DNA of 64,000 nucleotides from Pyrenula massariospora (Eukaryota > Ascomycota > Eurotiomycetes > Pyrenulales > Pyrenulaceae): NCBI GenBank assembly GCA_021030905.1, contig JAGFMI010000006.1, forward strand, positions 1,178,001-1,242,000. Reading direction: 5' to 3'. The position numbers and the translations under genes were made by a program. The notes under the pieces are model-generated. The model saw nothing but the letters and a program-made list of their open reading frames with translations, made no database searches and was not told the DNA's origin. Positions 23,099-34,886 of the stretch are shown here, piece by piece; positions within the stretch are counted from its first letter, which is position 1, and each line of letters opens with the position of its first letter.

Positions 23099-24512
23099 GG
23101 TAAATGGTAGTGAAAGGTCCTTATGTGTTGACTTGTTGGCAGTGTGGGTTGCCTGGTAAGGGCCAAAACGGAATTTGACAGTTCTTGGTACGCTTAAGTC
23201 CGAAAAGGATCTAGATGAAGCTTTCGAAATAGTTTCTCGAAGCCAAGATTGAGGTAGCGCGATAGAATGATTCCAAAAGAGGCTTTCAGGACCTTAGAGA
23301 TCCTGAAGGACGACGGATATTTTTTAAAACCTGAGTAAGCGCTATGAGGCTGTGTGCACGGTGATGAAAGACGACGATCATGAGGCATGGCATCATGGCA
23401 CTGTTGTGAAACGCCGAAATAGGGTGAATGGCTATCACCGTGCCTCACATACCACATATCCCCATTCGTTGCTGCTGTGGACGCGGCCCTCGTTTTCGCG
23501 CTCGCGCTCGCTTTCGCTATCGTTCCCGGCTCACCGCCCCTACCACTCATGGCCCGTGCGGCGAACTCCACGGTGACTGTCTTCTTTCGATCACCAGCAC
23601 TCTGTCGCTCTTACCGATCGCCTGATCATTTTGTCATTTCTTGGCCCCACTCTTGTCATCTCTTGGACGCTTCAGGCTCTCAGCCCTGTGGACAACCTGC
23701 CTGACACTTCGGAGAGGCGTTTCCGCTCCTTCTATACATAAAATTATGCACGCCCAAGATGGCCGATACGAGCCCAAATCTGACTCTGGTGCCGCTCACA
23801 GAAGCTTTCCCGTACAGCGCACTTTACTTCATCCCGAGCTCGGGGTTCGCTTCCTGTATATCTTCCGCCGAGCTAGTCGGCCAATAATATGATCTGCTCA
23901 CCGTGAGATGATAGCTCTTTCGCCTTCTATGCTGGAATGCCCAGAGCCGTCAGCCTCGGCACGGCTAGAATACTAAAATCCATTTTAAATGCTAGGTAGG
24001 TAAGTAGGTAGCCAGACCCTGTATGACGTCGAGAACCAAATACGCTTGCTTGTTGCATTTGCGCCCGTGAGTGATAAGACTTCGGTTGGCGGTACCTCGC
24101 CAGCCTCTATGGCGGGGGCTAGAAGAGCTCTATCTCTAGGACAACTCGAATGTTTATGGCCCTCACTCGGCTAATTTATCTTTGATAATACTCCTTGGCG
24201 CCTACTCTCCTCCTACTCAGTGTATCAATTGATTTACCTGGCATGCTTCTCCTCTTCCTCGTTCAATAATCTGGTCGCTTTCGCCTCACAAGAGAATCTA
24301 GACGGTTAGAGTCGACAACTCGCATTGATTAAGACAGAATTACAACCTCTTCTCCTGGACAATACTCTTGAATTATATCACGGTATTGCCATGACCACCC
24401 AAGACACAAAACCACGCCTTATCAGATTTGACAAACTCATTTAATACCTTTTAATACCTTTAATGCGCCCCTAGACACAGAACTAATCAGCGCTTTGTAC
24501 CTCACCATTCCA
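23099..24512. other. Divergent promoter region of membrane protein and ABC exporter
   Basis: About 1.4 kb. A small (TAGG)n-type tract lies near 23994-24011 and a TTTAATACC direct duplication near 24440-24460, just before the ABC transporter start. No gene is supported. Confidence 0.45.
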
Positions 24513-27500
24513 ATGGAGCTCGACTATTTAAATCAGATTGAAAGACCGTTTACAGCCGTTGAAACTCAAACAAATGGCGAATCTAGAAGTGAATCTACTT
24601 TGGTAGATTTTAGTGGGTTAGAAACATCCACGGCGGACTTCTCGCTCGACGATTTTGCAGCAAGATCGACGTCAGGAGAGACGGAGTACGACAATGCCGA
24701 AGGGGACCCTTTCAGACATCTGCCAGAGCATGAAGCGGATGTGCTGAAGAGGCAGATATTTAACCCGGAGACGCCTGTTCGTGTTCGAGCCTTATACAAG
24801 TATGCCACTGCCTCGGATTATATTATCATCGCTGTCAGCACTGTCTGCGCAATTGCTGGAGGTGCCGCGTTGCCTCTCATGACGGTCAGTGATCCATAGA
24901 ACACACCATCGCGTCAATATTCTAACAGCCGAATCAGGTTATTTTTGGCAATATATCTGGTGTCTTCGAGCGTTACTACGACGGACTAATAACACGAGGC
25001 GATTTGAACGCAAAGCTCTCCCACGATGTCCTATACTTCGTTTATCTTGCAGTCGGCGAGTTTATTACCATCTATGCCTCCACTGTAGGATTCATCTATA
25101 CCGGTGAGCGTATCAGCGGCGCCATCAGATATCAGTATTTAGCGGCATGTCTAAGGCAGAATGTCGGGTTTTATGATAAGATTGGTGCTGGAGAGATCAC
25201 CACTCATATCACAGCCGACACGAACTTAATACAACGGGGCATCTCAGAGAAGGTTGGTCTGACTTTGTCTGCGTTAGCAACTTTCATTACTGCCTTCGTT
25301 ATCGGCTACATGAAGTTTTGGAAACTTACCTTGATTTTGAGCTCCACCGTTGTGGCGATCATTTTGGTCATGGGCTCGGGCTCCAAGATTAGACTCAGGA
25401 ACAGTCAGAAATCTTTGGACGCCTATGCCGTTGGCGGATCTCTTGCGGAGGAAGTCATTAGCTCTATTCGGAATGCCACTGCCTTTGGAACTCAAGAAAA
25501 ACTGGCTGAGAAATACGATGCTTATCTGGTACAAGCAGAAAGATATGGCTTCCGGGTCAAAGCCGCGCTAGGTTTTATGCTCGGAGGATTTTTTCTCGTG
25601 CTCTACCTGAATTATGGCCTTGCGTTCTGGCAAGGCGCTCGTTTCGTGGTGAACGGTGAAACGAGCATTGGGAGCGTTCTTACAATTGTCCTGGCCATCA
25701 TGATCGGCGCGTTTGCTTTAGGAAATGTTGCTCCCAACCTACAGGCATTTGGGAATGCCGTCTCAGCCGCATCGAAAATCTTTGAGACAATCGATCGAAA
25801 TTCTCCCCTCGATCCGACAGTGGACACAGGAAAGCGACCTGAACACCTGAGTGATACTGTGGGCCTGGAGTTTCGAAGAGTCAAGCACATCTACCCTTCT
25901 CGACCAGACGTGACCGTTCTGCGGGACATCAATCTTGTCATTCCTGCGGGCCAGCATACTGCCCTTGTTGGGGCATCCGGGTCTTCCAAGAGTACATTGA
26001 TCGGACTGATCATGAGATTCTACGACCCTGTTGCCGGCAGCATTAGTTTCGACGGCCATGATGTTAGCACCTTAAACCTCAGGTGGCTACGCCAGCAAAT
26101 CTCCTTAGTCAGCCAGGAACCGGTATTGTTTTCCACAAGTGTATTCGAGAATATCAAATTTGGCTTAGTCGGTACGCGATTCGAGCACGAAATGAAAGAA
26201 CGTCAAGAAGAACTCATCAGCAAAGCCGCTAAGACAGCTAATGCTCACGATTTCATTATGGCATTGCCAGAAACCTACAAAACTCAGGTAGGCGCTGGAG
26301 GCTTTTTGCTTTCAGGCGGGCAGAAGCAACGTATTGCTATAGCACGGGCTATAGTCGGAGACCCAAAGGTGCTCCTACTTGATGAAGCTACGTCCGCTCT
26401 AGACACCAGATCTGAGGAGCTTGTGCAAGCTGCTCTGGAATCAGCAGCGGTGGGACGGACTACTATCACGATCGCGCATCGTTTATCGACAATCAAGAAC
26501 GCCGATAACATTATCATGATGGCTGACGGACGGATTGTTGAGCGAGGTACTCACAATAATCTTTTGCGGAATCGCGGTTCATATGCAGCGCTCGTTCAAG
26601 CACAAGATATCGCTCGCTCAAATGAGACAGCTCAAGAAGATGAAGAAGGGTCTGATACAATGCAAGAGAAGCAGGGGAACAGAATGTCGACTTTAAGTAC
26701 CCGGGACTCTGCCATATATGCAGAACAAGATATGATCCATAAGCTGCGCAGCGCTCAATTGAGCGGATCCACAACGGATCCTCCGACACAAGCAGTTGAT
26801 AATTATTCCGTGGGGACTCTGATCAAATTGATTGCCTCTCTCAATAAGCCCGAAGCCTCATGGATGATCTTTGGTCTGCTATGGTCAATCATTTGTGGTG
26901 GTGGTAATCCTACTCAAGCTGTGTTCTTCGCAAAGCAGATTGTGAATCTCGCAGACTTTCCTCAATTCCAAACTGCTGGAAAGGTAAGTACTACATCTCC
27001 AGAGATATCATTAATTAGTAACTGACTGCTGCATTTCAGACTCTTCATACTTCTAATTTTTGGAGTCTAATGTACCTTATGCTCGCCCTTGTGCAAGTGA
27101 TCGCATTCATAGCACAGGGAGTCAGCTTCGGATATTGCTCAGAGCGGCTTGTGCATCGAGTGAGAAATCAAGCATTCCGAGCAATGCTTCGGCAGGATAT
27201 TGCCTTTTTTGATCAAGAAGAAAATGGTGCTGGAGCCTTGACATCGTTCTTGTCCACCGAAGCTACAAAAATTGAAGGCCTGAGTGGTGCTACTCTCGGA
27301 ACGATACTGACAGTTTTGACCACACTTATTGCAGCAGTCTCGTTGTCGGTTGCCATTGGATGGAAATTGGCACTAGTCACAGCATCAACCATACCAGCAG
27401 TCCTTGCATGTGGCTTCTTGAGATATTGGATACTGTTCAAATTCGAGCACCGGACAAGCAAAGATTATGAGTCATCCGCTACCTTTGCCTGCGAGCAAAT

Positions 27501-28742
27501 CGGTGCTATTCGTACAGTGGCATCACTTACAAGAGAAGGGCAGATCGTAGACCACTACAAAGGGCTGATTCGAGCCCAGACCTTGAAGAGTCTACGGAGC
27601 GTTCTCAAGTCATCAACACTTTATGCCGCCTCTCAGTCGCTCACATTTCTCTGCATGGCACTCGGCTTCTGGTACGGCGGTACGCTCCTTGCTAGTCACG
27701 AGTATACCTTGTTGCAATTCTTCATTTGCTTTCCGGCTATTACCTTTGGCGCACAAGCTGCTGGAACTCTTTTCTCATTTGCGCGTAAGCTTTAAACTTT
27801 CTATCCTTCAGAAATTCGCAAGCTAACGTTGATACAGCGGATATTGGTAAAGCTCAAGAAGCCGCTCGTCACCTCAAGACCTTATTTGACCGCCAACCGG
27901 CCATCGACTCATGGTCCACAGAAGGGAAGAGAGTCGACAATCATGGATTTCAAGGTAGAATCGAATTTCGCAACGTGCATTTCCGTTATCCTACTCGGCC
28001 TGAGCAGCCCGTGCTCCGCGGCTTAAACCTTACCATTGAACCTGGGTCGTATGTAGCACTAATTGGAGCCTCGGGATGCGGCAAATCCACCGTTATCTCG
28101 CTCTTGGAAAGATTCTACGACTGCACGTCTTCCTCGAATGGCGGCTTATTCATCGACGACTCAGATATAAAGTCTCTCAACCTCAAAGAGTACCGTTCAT
28201 GTCTTGCACTCGTTTCCCAAGAGCCGAAGCTGTACGAGGGCACGATCCGTGAGAACATTCTCCTCGGCTCCGACGTCGTCGACATTTCCGACTCGGACAT
28301 CGAGCTCGCCTGCAGAGAGGCGAACATATACGACTTTATCACCTCGCTACCTAACGGATGGTCTACTATGGTCGGCAGCAAAGGCAGCCTGCTTTCGGGC
28401 GGTCAGAAACAGCGCATCGCGATCGCCCGGGCGCTCCTCCGGAAGCCCAAGATTTTGTTGCTGGATGAGGCCACCAGTGCGCTGGACTCGGAGTCTGAGC
28501 ATGTGGTGCAGGCGGCGCTGGACAAGGCCGCGAAGGGGAGGACGACCATTGCTGTCGCGCATCGTTTGAGTACCATCCAGAAGGCGGATATGATTTGTGT
28601 GTTGGACAAGGGGAGGATTGTGGAGGCGGGGACACATGCGGAGCTTATGAGGAAAGGGGGGAGGTACAAGGAGGCGGTGAGTTTGCAGAGTCTGGGGCAG
28701 GGAGGCAGGGGTAAAGGTGAAAAGGGAGCGAAATCTCCGTAA
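24513..28742 (+). CDS. Full-size ABC-B (MDR/Ste6-type) multidrug exporter
   Basis: Four exons, 24513-24884, 24938-26983, 27040-27784 and 27838-28742, give 1355 residues with the TMD1-NBD1-TMD2-NBD2 layout. Both nucleotide-binding domains have LSGGQKQR signatures, Walker B (LLLDEATSALD) and an H-loop (AHRLSTI). Walker A of NBD2 is normal (GASGCGKST). Walker A of NBD1 reads GASGSSKST, so the Gly before the Lys is Ser474. The family exports lipophilic compounds or peptides from the plasma or vacuolar membrane using ATP. An acidic, charged linker (about residues 690-760) joins the halves. Its position makes it the candidate exporter of the pathway product, giving self-protection. The start is the first ATG of the long frame. 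Confidence 0.93.
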
Positions 28743-29143
28743 CCCGAGCCTGAGTCCTCGGGGAGCTAGCTGTGGGATTATCTGGAAAAGGGGTACAATG
28801 ACCATGACGAAGTAATGTATACGGAAATCTCTATCTCTTCAACAGGAAAAGCATCAGCGGGACAAACCTTGGGACTGTGGTCGTTTATTAGCTTGTACAA
28901 GAATGCTTTAGAAATTTCTAGTTTAGAATTGTGTATAAGAATATCATAGACAGTTGAGATTCTCATTTTTCCTTACGGGCAATGACGTACATAAGATTGG
29001 ATAAGGCAGGTTTAACATATATTAGAGCTACGGCTTCTGTAGTCCTCAACCTTTCTATATACTTAAAAGCAGGGATCTCCTTGCCTGTCCTACCCCTCAG
29101 CCGCTCCTAAAGGTCTTGCAGGACGACATCGGAGCTTTCCACT
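28743..29143. other. Intergenic, convergent
   Basis: About 400 bp between the ABC exporter and the Gly-rich protein gene. It is AT-rich with no ORF of note. Confidence 0.45.
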
Positions 29144-31070
29144 CTAACGACGGTCTTTCCTCTTCGTAGCCGCGAACGCCGCCTCAGCTTCAGCCATCTC
29201 CTCGGCTGTCGGCATGTTGACGATCATGAGGTACACGACGTCCTAATCAACATCGTTAATACTCGACTCATCTTTTCGAAGATCATGGACTTCAGGGACG
29301 ACTTGTGTGACTCACCTGTTTGAGGAACTTTTTGATTCCTCCCAATGGACCTCCACCACCACCGAGACCTCCTCCCCCACCAAGCCCTCCTCCCCCACCA
29401 AGTCCCCCTCCCCGGCCTTGACCGCCACCACGTCCTGCACCATTGCCCAGACTTAGACCTCGGCCACCTCCAAAGCCCCGTCCACCGTCGTTTCCCCCGC
29501 TACTTCCCAGGCCACCAGATCTGCCGAATCCTCCTCCGAATCCCATACCTCCTCCAGGAGATTGACCTCGTCCCCCTAGTCCTCGTCCGCCGCCTCCGCC
29601 GCCCCCTCCTCCTAGCAAACTGCCTAGTCCTCCTCCGAGTCCCCCACCACCAAAGCCACCCAGTCCTCGTCCTCGACCACCCCCTCCTCCGCCAAGACCC
29701 CCAAGCCCTCCACCAAAACCTCCGCCTCCTCCCTCTCTCCCGCCGCCACCACCTCCGAAGCCTCCACGGCCACCACCTCCCCCGAAACCTCCACGACCAC
29801 CACCTCCTCCAAAACCTCCTCCGCGACCGCCCCCTCTCCCTCCCCCTCCTGAGAAAGAAGGCGGATTGATAAGTCCACCTGTAATTAGCGCAATGGGATG
29901 CCCGCTGTTTGCCGGGTGGTTCGGATCCGCATATCTGGAGCTGAACTCTGGCTTTGGCCCAATATTGGCTAACGCGCTATCTGGGTTTTCCCCAGCCTTC
30001 CATAAGAAATCAGTCAGACCGAAGCCAGGAAAAGAGAAGGGGTGGAAGACGGGCTACATACGTATTGCGCCTGCGCTCTTCTGTCCATGTAATCGTGAAC
30101 GAATTCCCTCTTGCTTCCAAGCTTACGCTGCTTCTTAAGAGCCTCTTCATCAGTCCGGTCTGCAAGCTCGTCGAGCCCGGGGAACACAAGCGGCGCAACC
30201 TCCCGAAGCTCTAGGTCCTTGTATGTGTTGCCATCCGACCTGCGGAAGCTAGACTTGTTACTCATCGACGAGGAAACGGTTGATGCTGTGTTAACCGCAG
30301 TCTGTGTCTCGGACGACTCAGGATTGTATGTCATGACCAGGCAGTATAAGCCACGAGGGCGGAAGAATTTGTCGTTGGCTTTATCAAGGAATTTATTTGA
30401 CCTAACGATAGAGTCAGCGCGCGCCATGACATTTTGATTTATAGGGCCAAATAACGTACCTCGATCTGCTTTGCGCCTCGATAGCAGCATTAGTGGCCAT
30501 TCGAGTTGCAACACTGACTGCAATGGCAATTCCATGAGGTAGAAACATTCCTGCAAGGGAGGCCAAATTGATGGTCTGGAGCCACGGTGAAGCCTCGCTG
30601 GCCTTGCTGAAGCTGTCGAGAAAGTCGAGAAACATCTCCTGATCGATCCCACAGTTCTGCAGTACCGGAGCATAGGCTCTGACGAAGCCGCGAGAACGGT
30701 CCTTCGGTCTACGCTGTGGAAGCACGACCGGGAATGGCAAACCCTCAGTTTCATACCGCGGTGGAGGGTATTTGTTGACGAAGGAGCTTGTAATTGACGA
30801 GGAATCTCGAGTGGGTTCGGGACGGGTAGACCGGTTGCCCACAAGCTCATCCTGCGCTTCATCTAACTCCCAGTGTTCTTCATCGTTTTCCTCCAGCTCA
30901 TAGTCATCGTAGTCTCGAGGAGGGCGTTCAGGCGCGGCCACGCTATTTCGTCGGTCTTTCGATCTCTTCTCTTCGCGGCTCTTCTTCTTATGGGCGGAGA
31001 CACCCTCAGATGCTAGTCCAATGCCTCCTGCTAGGCCCTTGACAGCCGTTCTAATCAATTGGTCCGCCAT
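29144..31070 (-). CDS. Conserved fungal protein with a long Gly-rich (GGGGRGG/GLGG) C-terminal region
   Basis: Four minus-strand exons, 31070-30460, 30401-30062, 29996-29316 and 29242-29144, give 576 residues with every phase consistent. Residues 1-20 (MADQLIRTAVKGLAGGIGLA) and the charged stretch after them look conserved. A middle domain follows (FVRAYAPVLQNCGIDQEMF...ASLAGMFLPHGIAIAVSVA) with a mildly hydrophobic helix. Residues about 365-540 are an extreme Gly-rich tract with RGG and GFGG units and GLGGGG repeats, and a short conserved tail (IKKFLKQ-DVVYLMIVNMP) is added by the last exon. RGG tracts in other proteins bind RNA or drive condensates; whether this one does is unknown. I recognise it as a widespread but uncharacterised fungal protein, probably a bystander inside the metabolite region. 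Confidence 0.8.
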
Positions 31071-32078
31071 TTTGGGGAGGGGAGGTTAAGGTGAGATGTT
31101 GAAAATGTTGGGTCAAGCGTAGCTCTTAATGGTAAACTACTTCCTAGGAACTCACTTTGCACACATTCAAAGTGTATTTAGCAATTCGCAGGAAAATGTG
31201 CGCATCCTATCACCAGGTCTTTTGTTGCAGAATCATAGTGCAGACACAAAGGAACCAGGTCTGTCTACGCAGCCACAATTGCACCTACCTCCAAGCCAGC
31301 GAACGTGCATCTTGCACTGCCATGCCACGCTCAAGGGATAGGCAGAGAACCCTTCACTGACGTAGGTTATGCGAGGCTGAGGCAACCGTGAAAACAAGCT
31401 CATGTGCCACAGTTTATTGCTTGACTCGCGGCGGCAAGGAACCGCTGGACCCCTTGACCCACCAAAGTCGAAGTGAGGGGTCTTAAACGATTGCGAAAGC
31501 GAGAATGTCCTTCATTCACTCGGGTGGGGGCGAAGCAGCGTGGCCGCAGAGGTTGTGGCAATTCGAATCAGCCCTTTGTTTGTGTGTCACCCTCGATCAT
31601 TCTTTCGGGGAATTCTGCGGCAACGTCGATCACCGAACGGGACGGCTGAATGGGGTCCGCGACCGGTTGGAATGACGTTGAGGAATCTGACATCCGTGCT
31701 TCTACTACTATAAGTTGAGATGACCGTTGTCAGATATTAGCCCCCAAGAGCGGCACCGCAAGGAGGAATTCTGACACTTGGGCTTTTTGCTCGGCTTTCC
31801 TCTAACGAAACTCGGTAGCCTGTAGCATGCTTACGTGCGGCAAATCCCGCTGAAGAGCTCGCAATGCGGCTCACCGTGTGGTTGATACTCAAGACGAGTA
31901 AAGGCCGTCTGACTGTCGCCTCAACTTCATCCTAAATCATTGTCAACGCGCTAAGGACTTGAACAGGCACGTGCGCAAAAGGATTCTATCGTCTTAGTTC
32001 GTTCGATTCTCTCTGATTCTCATGTCGCTTTCATAGCTGTCAAGCGTAATTACCTTCCCTCTGCCTAAATTTTCCATT
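31071..32078. other. Divergent promoter region of Gly-rich protein and P450
   Basis: About 1 kb. A CACGTG core lies near 31970. No gene recognised. Confidence 0.45.
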
Positions 32079-33792
32079 ATGGGCTATCTCGAGCTCGCAG
32101 TGATAGCTGCCGGCGTACTTCTTGCCTATCGTGTTGTCAATTATGCCATCTCTGCAATCACTGCATACAGGTTCAGCACCCAATACGGCTGCCAGCCGGC
32201 GCCCAAGTATCCCCAGTCCGAAAGAGTCATTGGTTATGGCATATTCAAAGATGTCAAGCAGACTCAGATCGAAAAGCGCAGCCTTGAAGCGTCCCGCGAC
32301 AGATCCACGAGGATAGGAAATACTTACACGGCGGTTACCATGGGTCAGTACTGTGTCATCACCATCGACCCCGAAAATGTGAAGGCCGTTCTTTCTACAA
32401 ATTTCAAAGATTTCGGTTTAGGCGAACGCCTGACCGCATTTGACCCATTGTTGGGAAGTGGTATTTTCACAGCGGACGGCGTTCACTGGGAACATTCTCG
32501 AGTAGGTCCAGTTTTATGCTGCTCCAGGCTACTCATAGCACAGTGTCGCTGATTTACGTAGGCTCTCGTTCGCCCCAATTTTTCGAAAGCTCAGATAGCC
32601 GACCTGGACGCTCTCGAGACGCATGTTCAGGATCTTGTCCTCAAAATACCCAGAGATGGCTCAACGGTCGATCTTCAGCCACTTTTCTTTAATCAAACGC
32701 TGGATAGTGCCACTGAGTTCCTCTTTGGACAGTCGGCACATTCTCAAGTGGCTTCTAAGGGTTCACAATCCCAGGAATTTTCACGGGCGTTTGACTTTGC
32801 GCAATCTCAGCTGACATTTCGGCTCCGCCTCGGACGACTCAGCTCCTTGATTTACAATCCCAATTTTTTTGCTGCGTGCCAGACAGTTCACAAATTTGTC
32901 GATCAGTTTGTCTACAAAGCACTCGCATACCGCAAGACGCGTGACATGGAAGCAAACTTGCCTGACGGCGGAGAAGGAAAGAGAGATGCAAAAGATGAGC
33001 GATATGTATTCCTGAATGAACTGGCAAAGGCAACGTCGGATCCAAAGCAGTTACGGGACGAGTTGCTGAACATCCTGCTTGCTGGTCGGGATACCACGGC
33101 CGGTCTGTTGAGCAATACATTCCATGCTTTAGCCAGACATCCAGAGGTGTGGAAGAAATTGAAGGAGGAGGTTGATACTTTGGAAGGAAGGAAGCCAAAT
33201 TATGAGAATCTCAGAAACATGCAATATGTGAGATGGGTTTTGAACGAAGGTAAGCCTCTTTGTCGACTTTGAACGGGTGGTCACGGGATTGAGAGTGGCT
33301 ACTCTTATGAGTGAAATTCAATGAGAAATTGCGAATTCTAACCAAGTGTTTCTAGCGCTCCGACTTTGGCCCTCCGTCCCCGCCAATGCCCGCTACGCGA
33401 AGAGAAATACCACTCTCCCTCGCGGTGGCGGACCCAACGGTCAGGCTCCCGTTTTCGTCCCAAAGGGCGCTCTCGTTGGCTATACTGTCTACTCTATGCA
33501 TCGCCGCCAGGATATCTTCGGATCTGACAGTCTCGAATTCAAACCAGAACGTTGGGCGTCTGATGCACCTGGTGGGCCACTGAGGCCGGGCTGGGCCTAC
33601 CTTCCATTTAATGGTGGACCTAGGATCTGTGTGGGACAGCAATATGCATTGACAGAAGCAAGTTACACGATTGTAAGGTTACTACAGATCTTTGGGTCGA
33701 TCGAGAACCGCGACCCTGGGCCTTGGGTCGAGCAGTTGGGCGTGACGCTAAGCAGTGCCAACGGCACCAAGGTTGGATTACGGCCGAGATGA
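32079..33792 (+). CDS. Cytochrome P450, CYP52-like
   Basis: Exons 32079-32501, 32562-33249 and 33356-33792 give 515 residues. An N-terminal membrane anchor ([17 protein letters not shown]) places it in the ER. The I-helix oxygen motif is LAGRDTTAG, the ExxR motif EALR is completed across the second intron, and the heme loop is [12 protein letters not shown] with the proximal Cys. The sequence [10 protein letters not shown] after the heme Cys is typical of the CYP52 clan of alkane and fatty-acid hydroxylases. Lying immediately upstream of the PKS-NRPS and on the same strand, it is the best candidate for oxidising the polyketide chain, perhaps at a terminal or subterminal carbon. A general fatty-acid hydroxylase is the alternative. 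Confidence 0.9.
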
Positions 33793-34886
33793 TGTGCTTG
33801 TGTGTAGCCAGATAACAATGTTTAAGGACGCTATAGACTGAAGATGACGCAGTAATCCAATATTGCCTGATGTACAAATTAAGACGTTGTGTGGCCGCTA
33901 TCAAGGAACAAGTGTGCAAACGAATTGTCGGTTGCGATAATTCGCGGTGATGGGGCGTAATTTCACACTCCTACAAGGCAACTATCCCGAGTCACGTGAC
34001 TCGAGATTTAACGCGAGCATGACGCGAAAAATCTGCACTATCAACTCTGTTCAGCTTCGAGAACACTGAAGAGTCGCTGGATCCATCGCTTTTTGCACTA
34101 CAGATGCCAACACGTCATAGGTAGCCTTTTTCATTCAAATTGCTCTTCGCTAAAGCTGCAAACAAATTGCGTATGTCCATCCGATCTAATCAGATCTAAC
34201 CAGATCCATCTGCGGGCTGACGTGCATGAGGGCAAAAAGCGAGTCGCCGTTCCAGAAAAGTATCCGATCTATGATAGCACGGAATACGACCCCTAGCCAC
34301 CCTTGCCCGCCATCTCTTGTTCCTGCATATCCACCCCAAATTGGTGCTTAGGGAACTGCTGACTTCTATTCTCGGGCTCCACGTGCTCGGCTACTACGTC
34401 ATTTACACAGTGTCTATTTCCTTTTCAGTCCTCAAGCCTTTTCTCTTTCGTCTTCAGCAGTCAGCCTCATACATTCTGGTGTCTGTAACGGTCAGCATGT
34501 CCAAAGTATCTCTTCTACCTTCGCAATATTCGGCGTATTATTGTAATTTGTTTGACTTAGTCACCTCCGTGAAAGCGATCGTCATCAAGATGAAATGGAA
34601 CGCCACGATGATGAAAGGTGCCAAAATAAGACGGATCGATCATGTATTAGAGCATCACGTAGGCTCACCTTAGCAAAAGTCACTGGCTAGGTTTGGAACG
34701 TTTCAACAACAAGTAGCTTTTGTTGTCCAGAATTTTATTCTCACGTCTCGAGCAACTGCTTCCCTGTCCAACTCAACCACGGTCTCCAGCCCATTAATTT
34801 GCGTCTGGACTTCATACTCGTGAACGATACCCTCAGGAACCACGTTGCACGCAGACTCTCCTTTCAATCTCCAACCAAACACCAAG
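33793..34886 (+). promoter_or_regulatory. Upstream region of the PKS-NRPS
   Basis: About 1.1 kb between the P450 stop and the PKS-NRPS start, with no gene. At 33988-34003 there is a perfect 16-bp palindrome, CGAGTCACGTGACTCG. It contains a CACGTG E-box core inside TCACGTGA, with a GAGTCA/TGACTC half-site on each flank that fits bZIP (Gcn4/AP-1-like) binding. A further CACGTG lies near 34381. Which factor binds, and whether the site serves the P450 terminator side or the PKS promoter, is inference. Confidence 0.45.
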
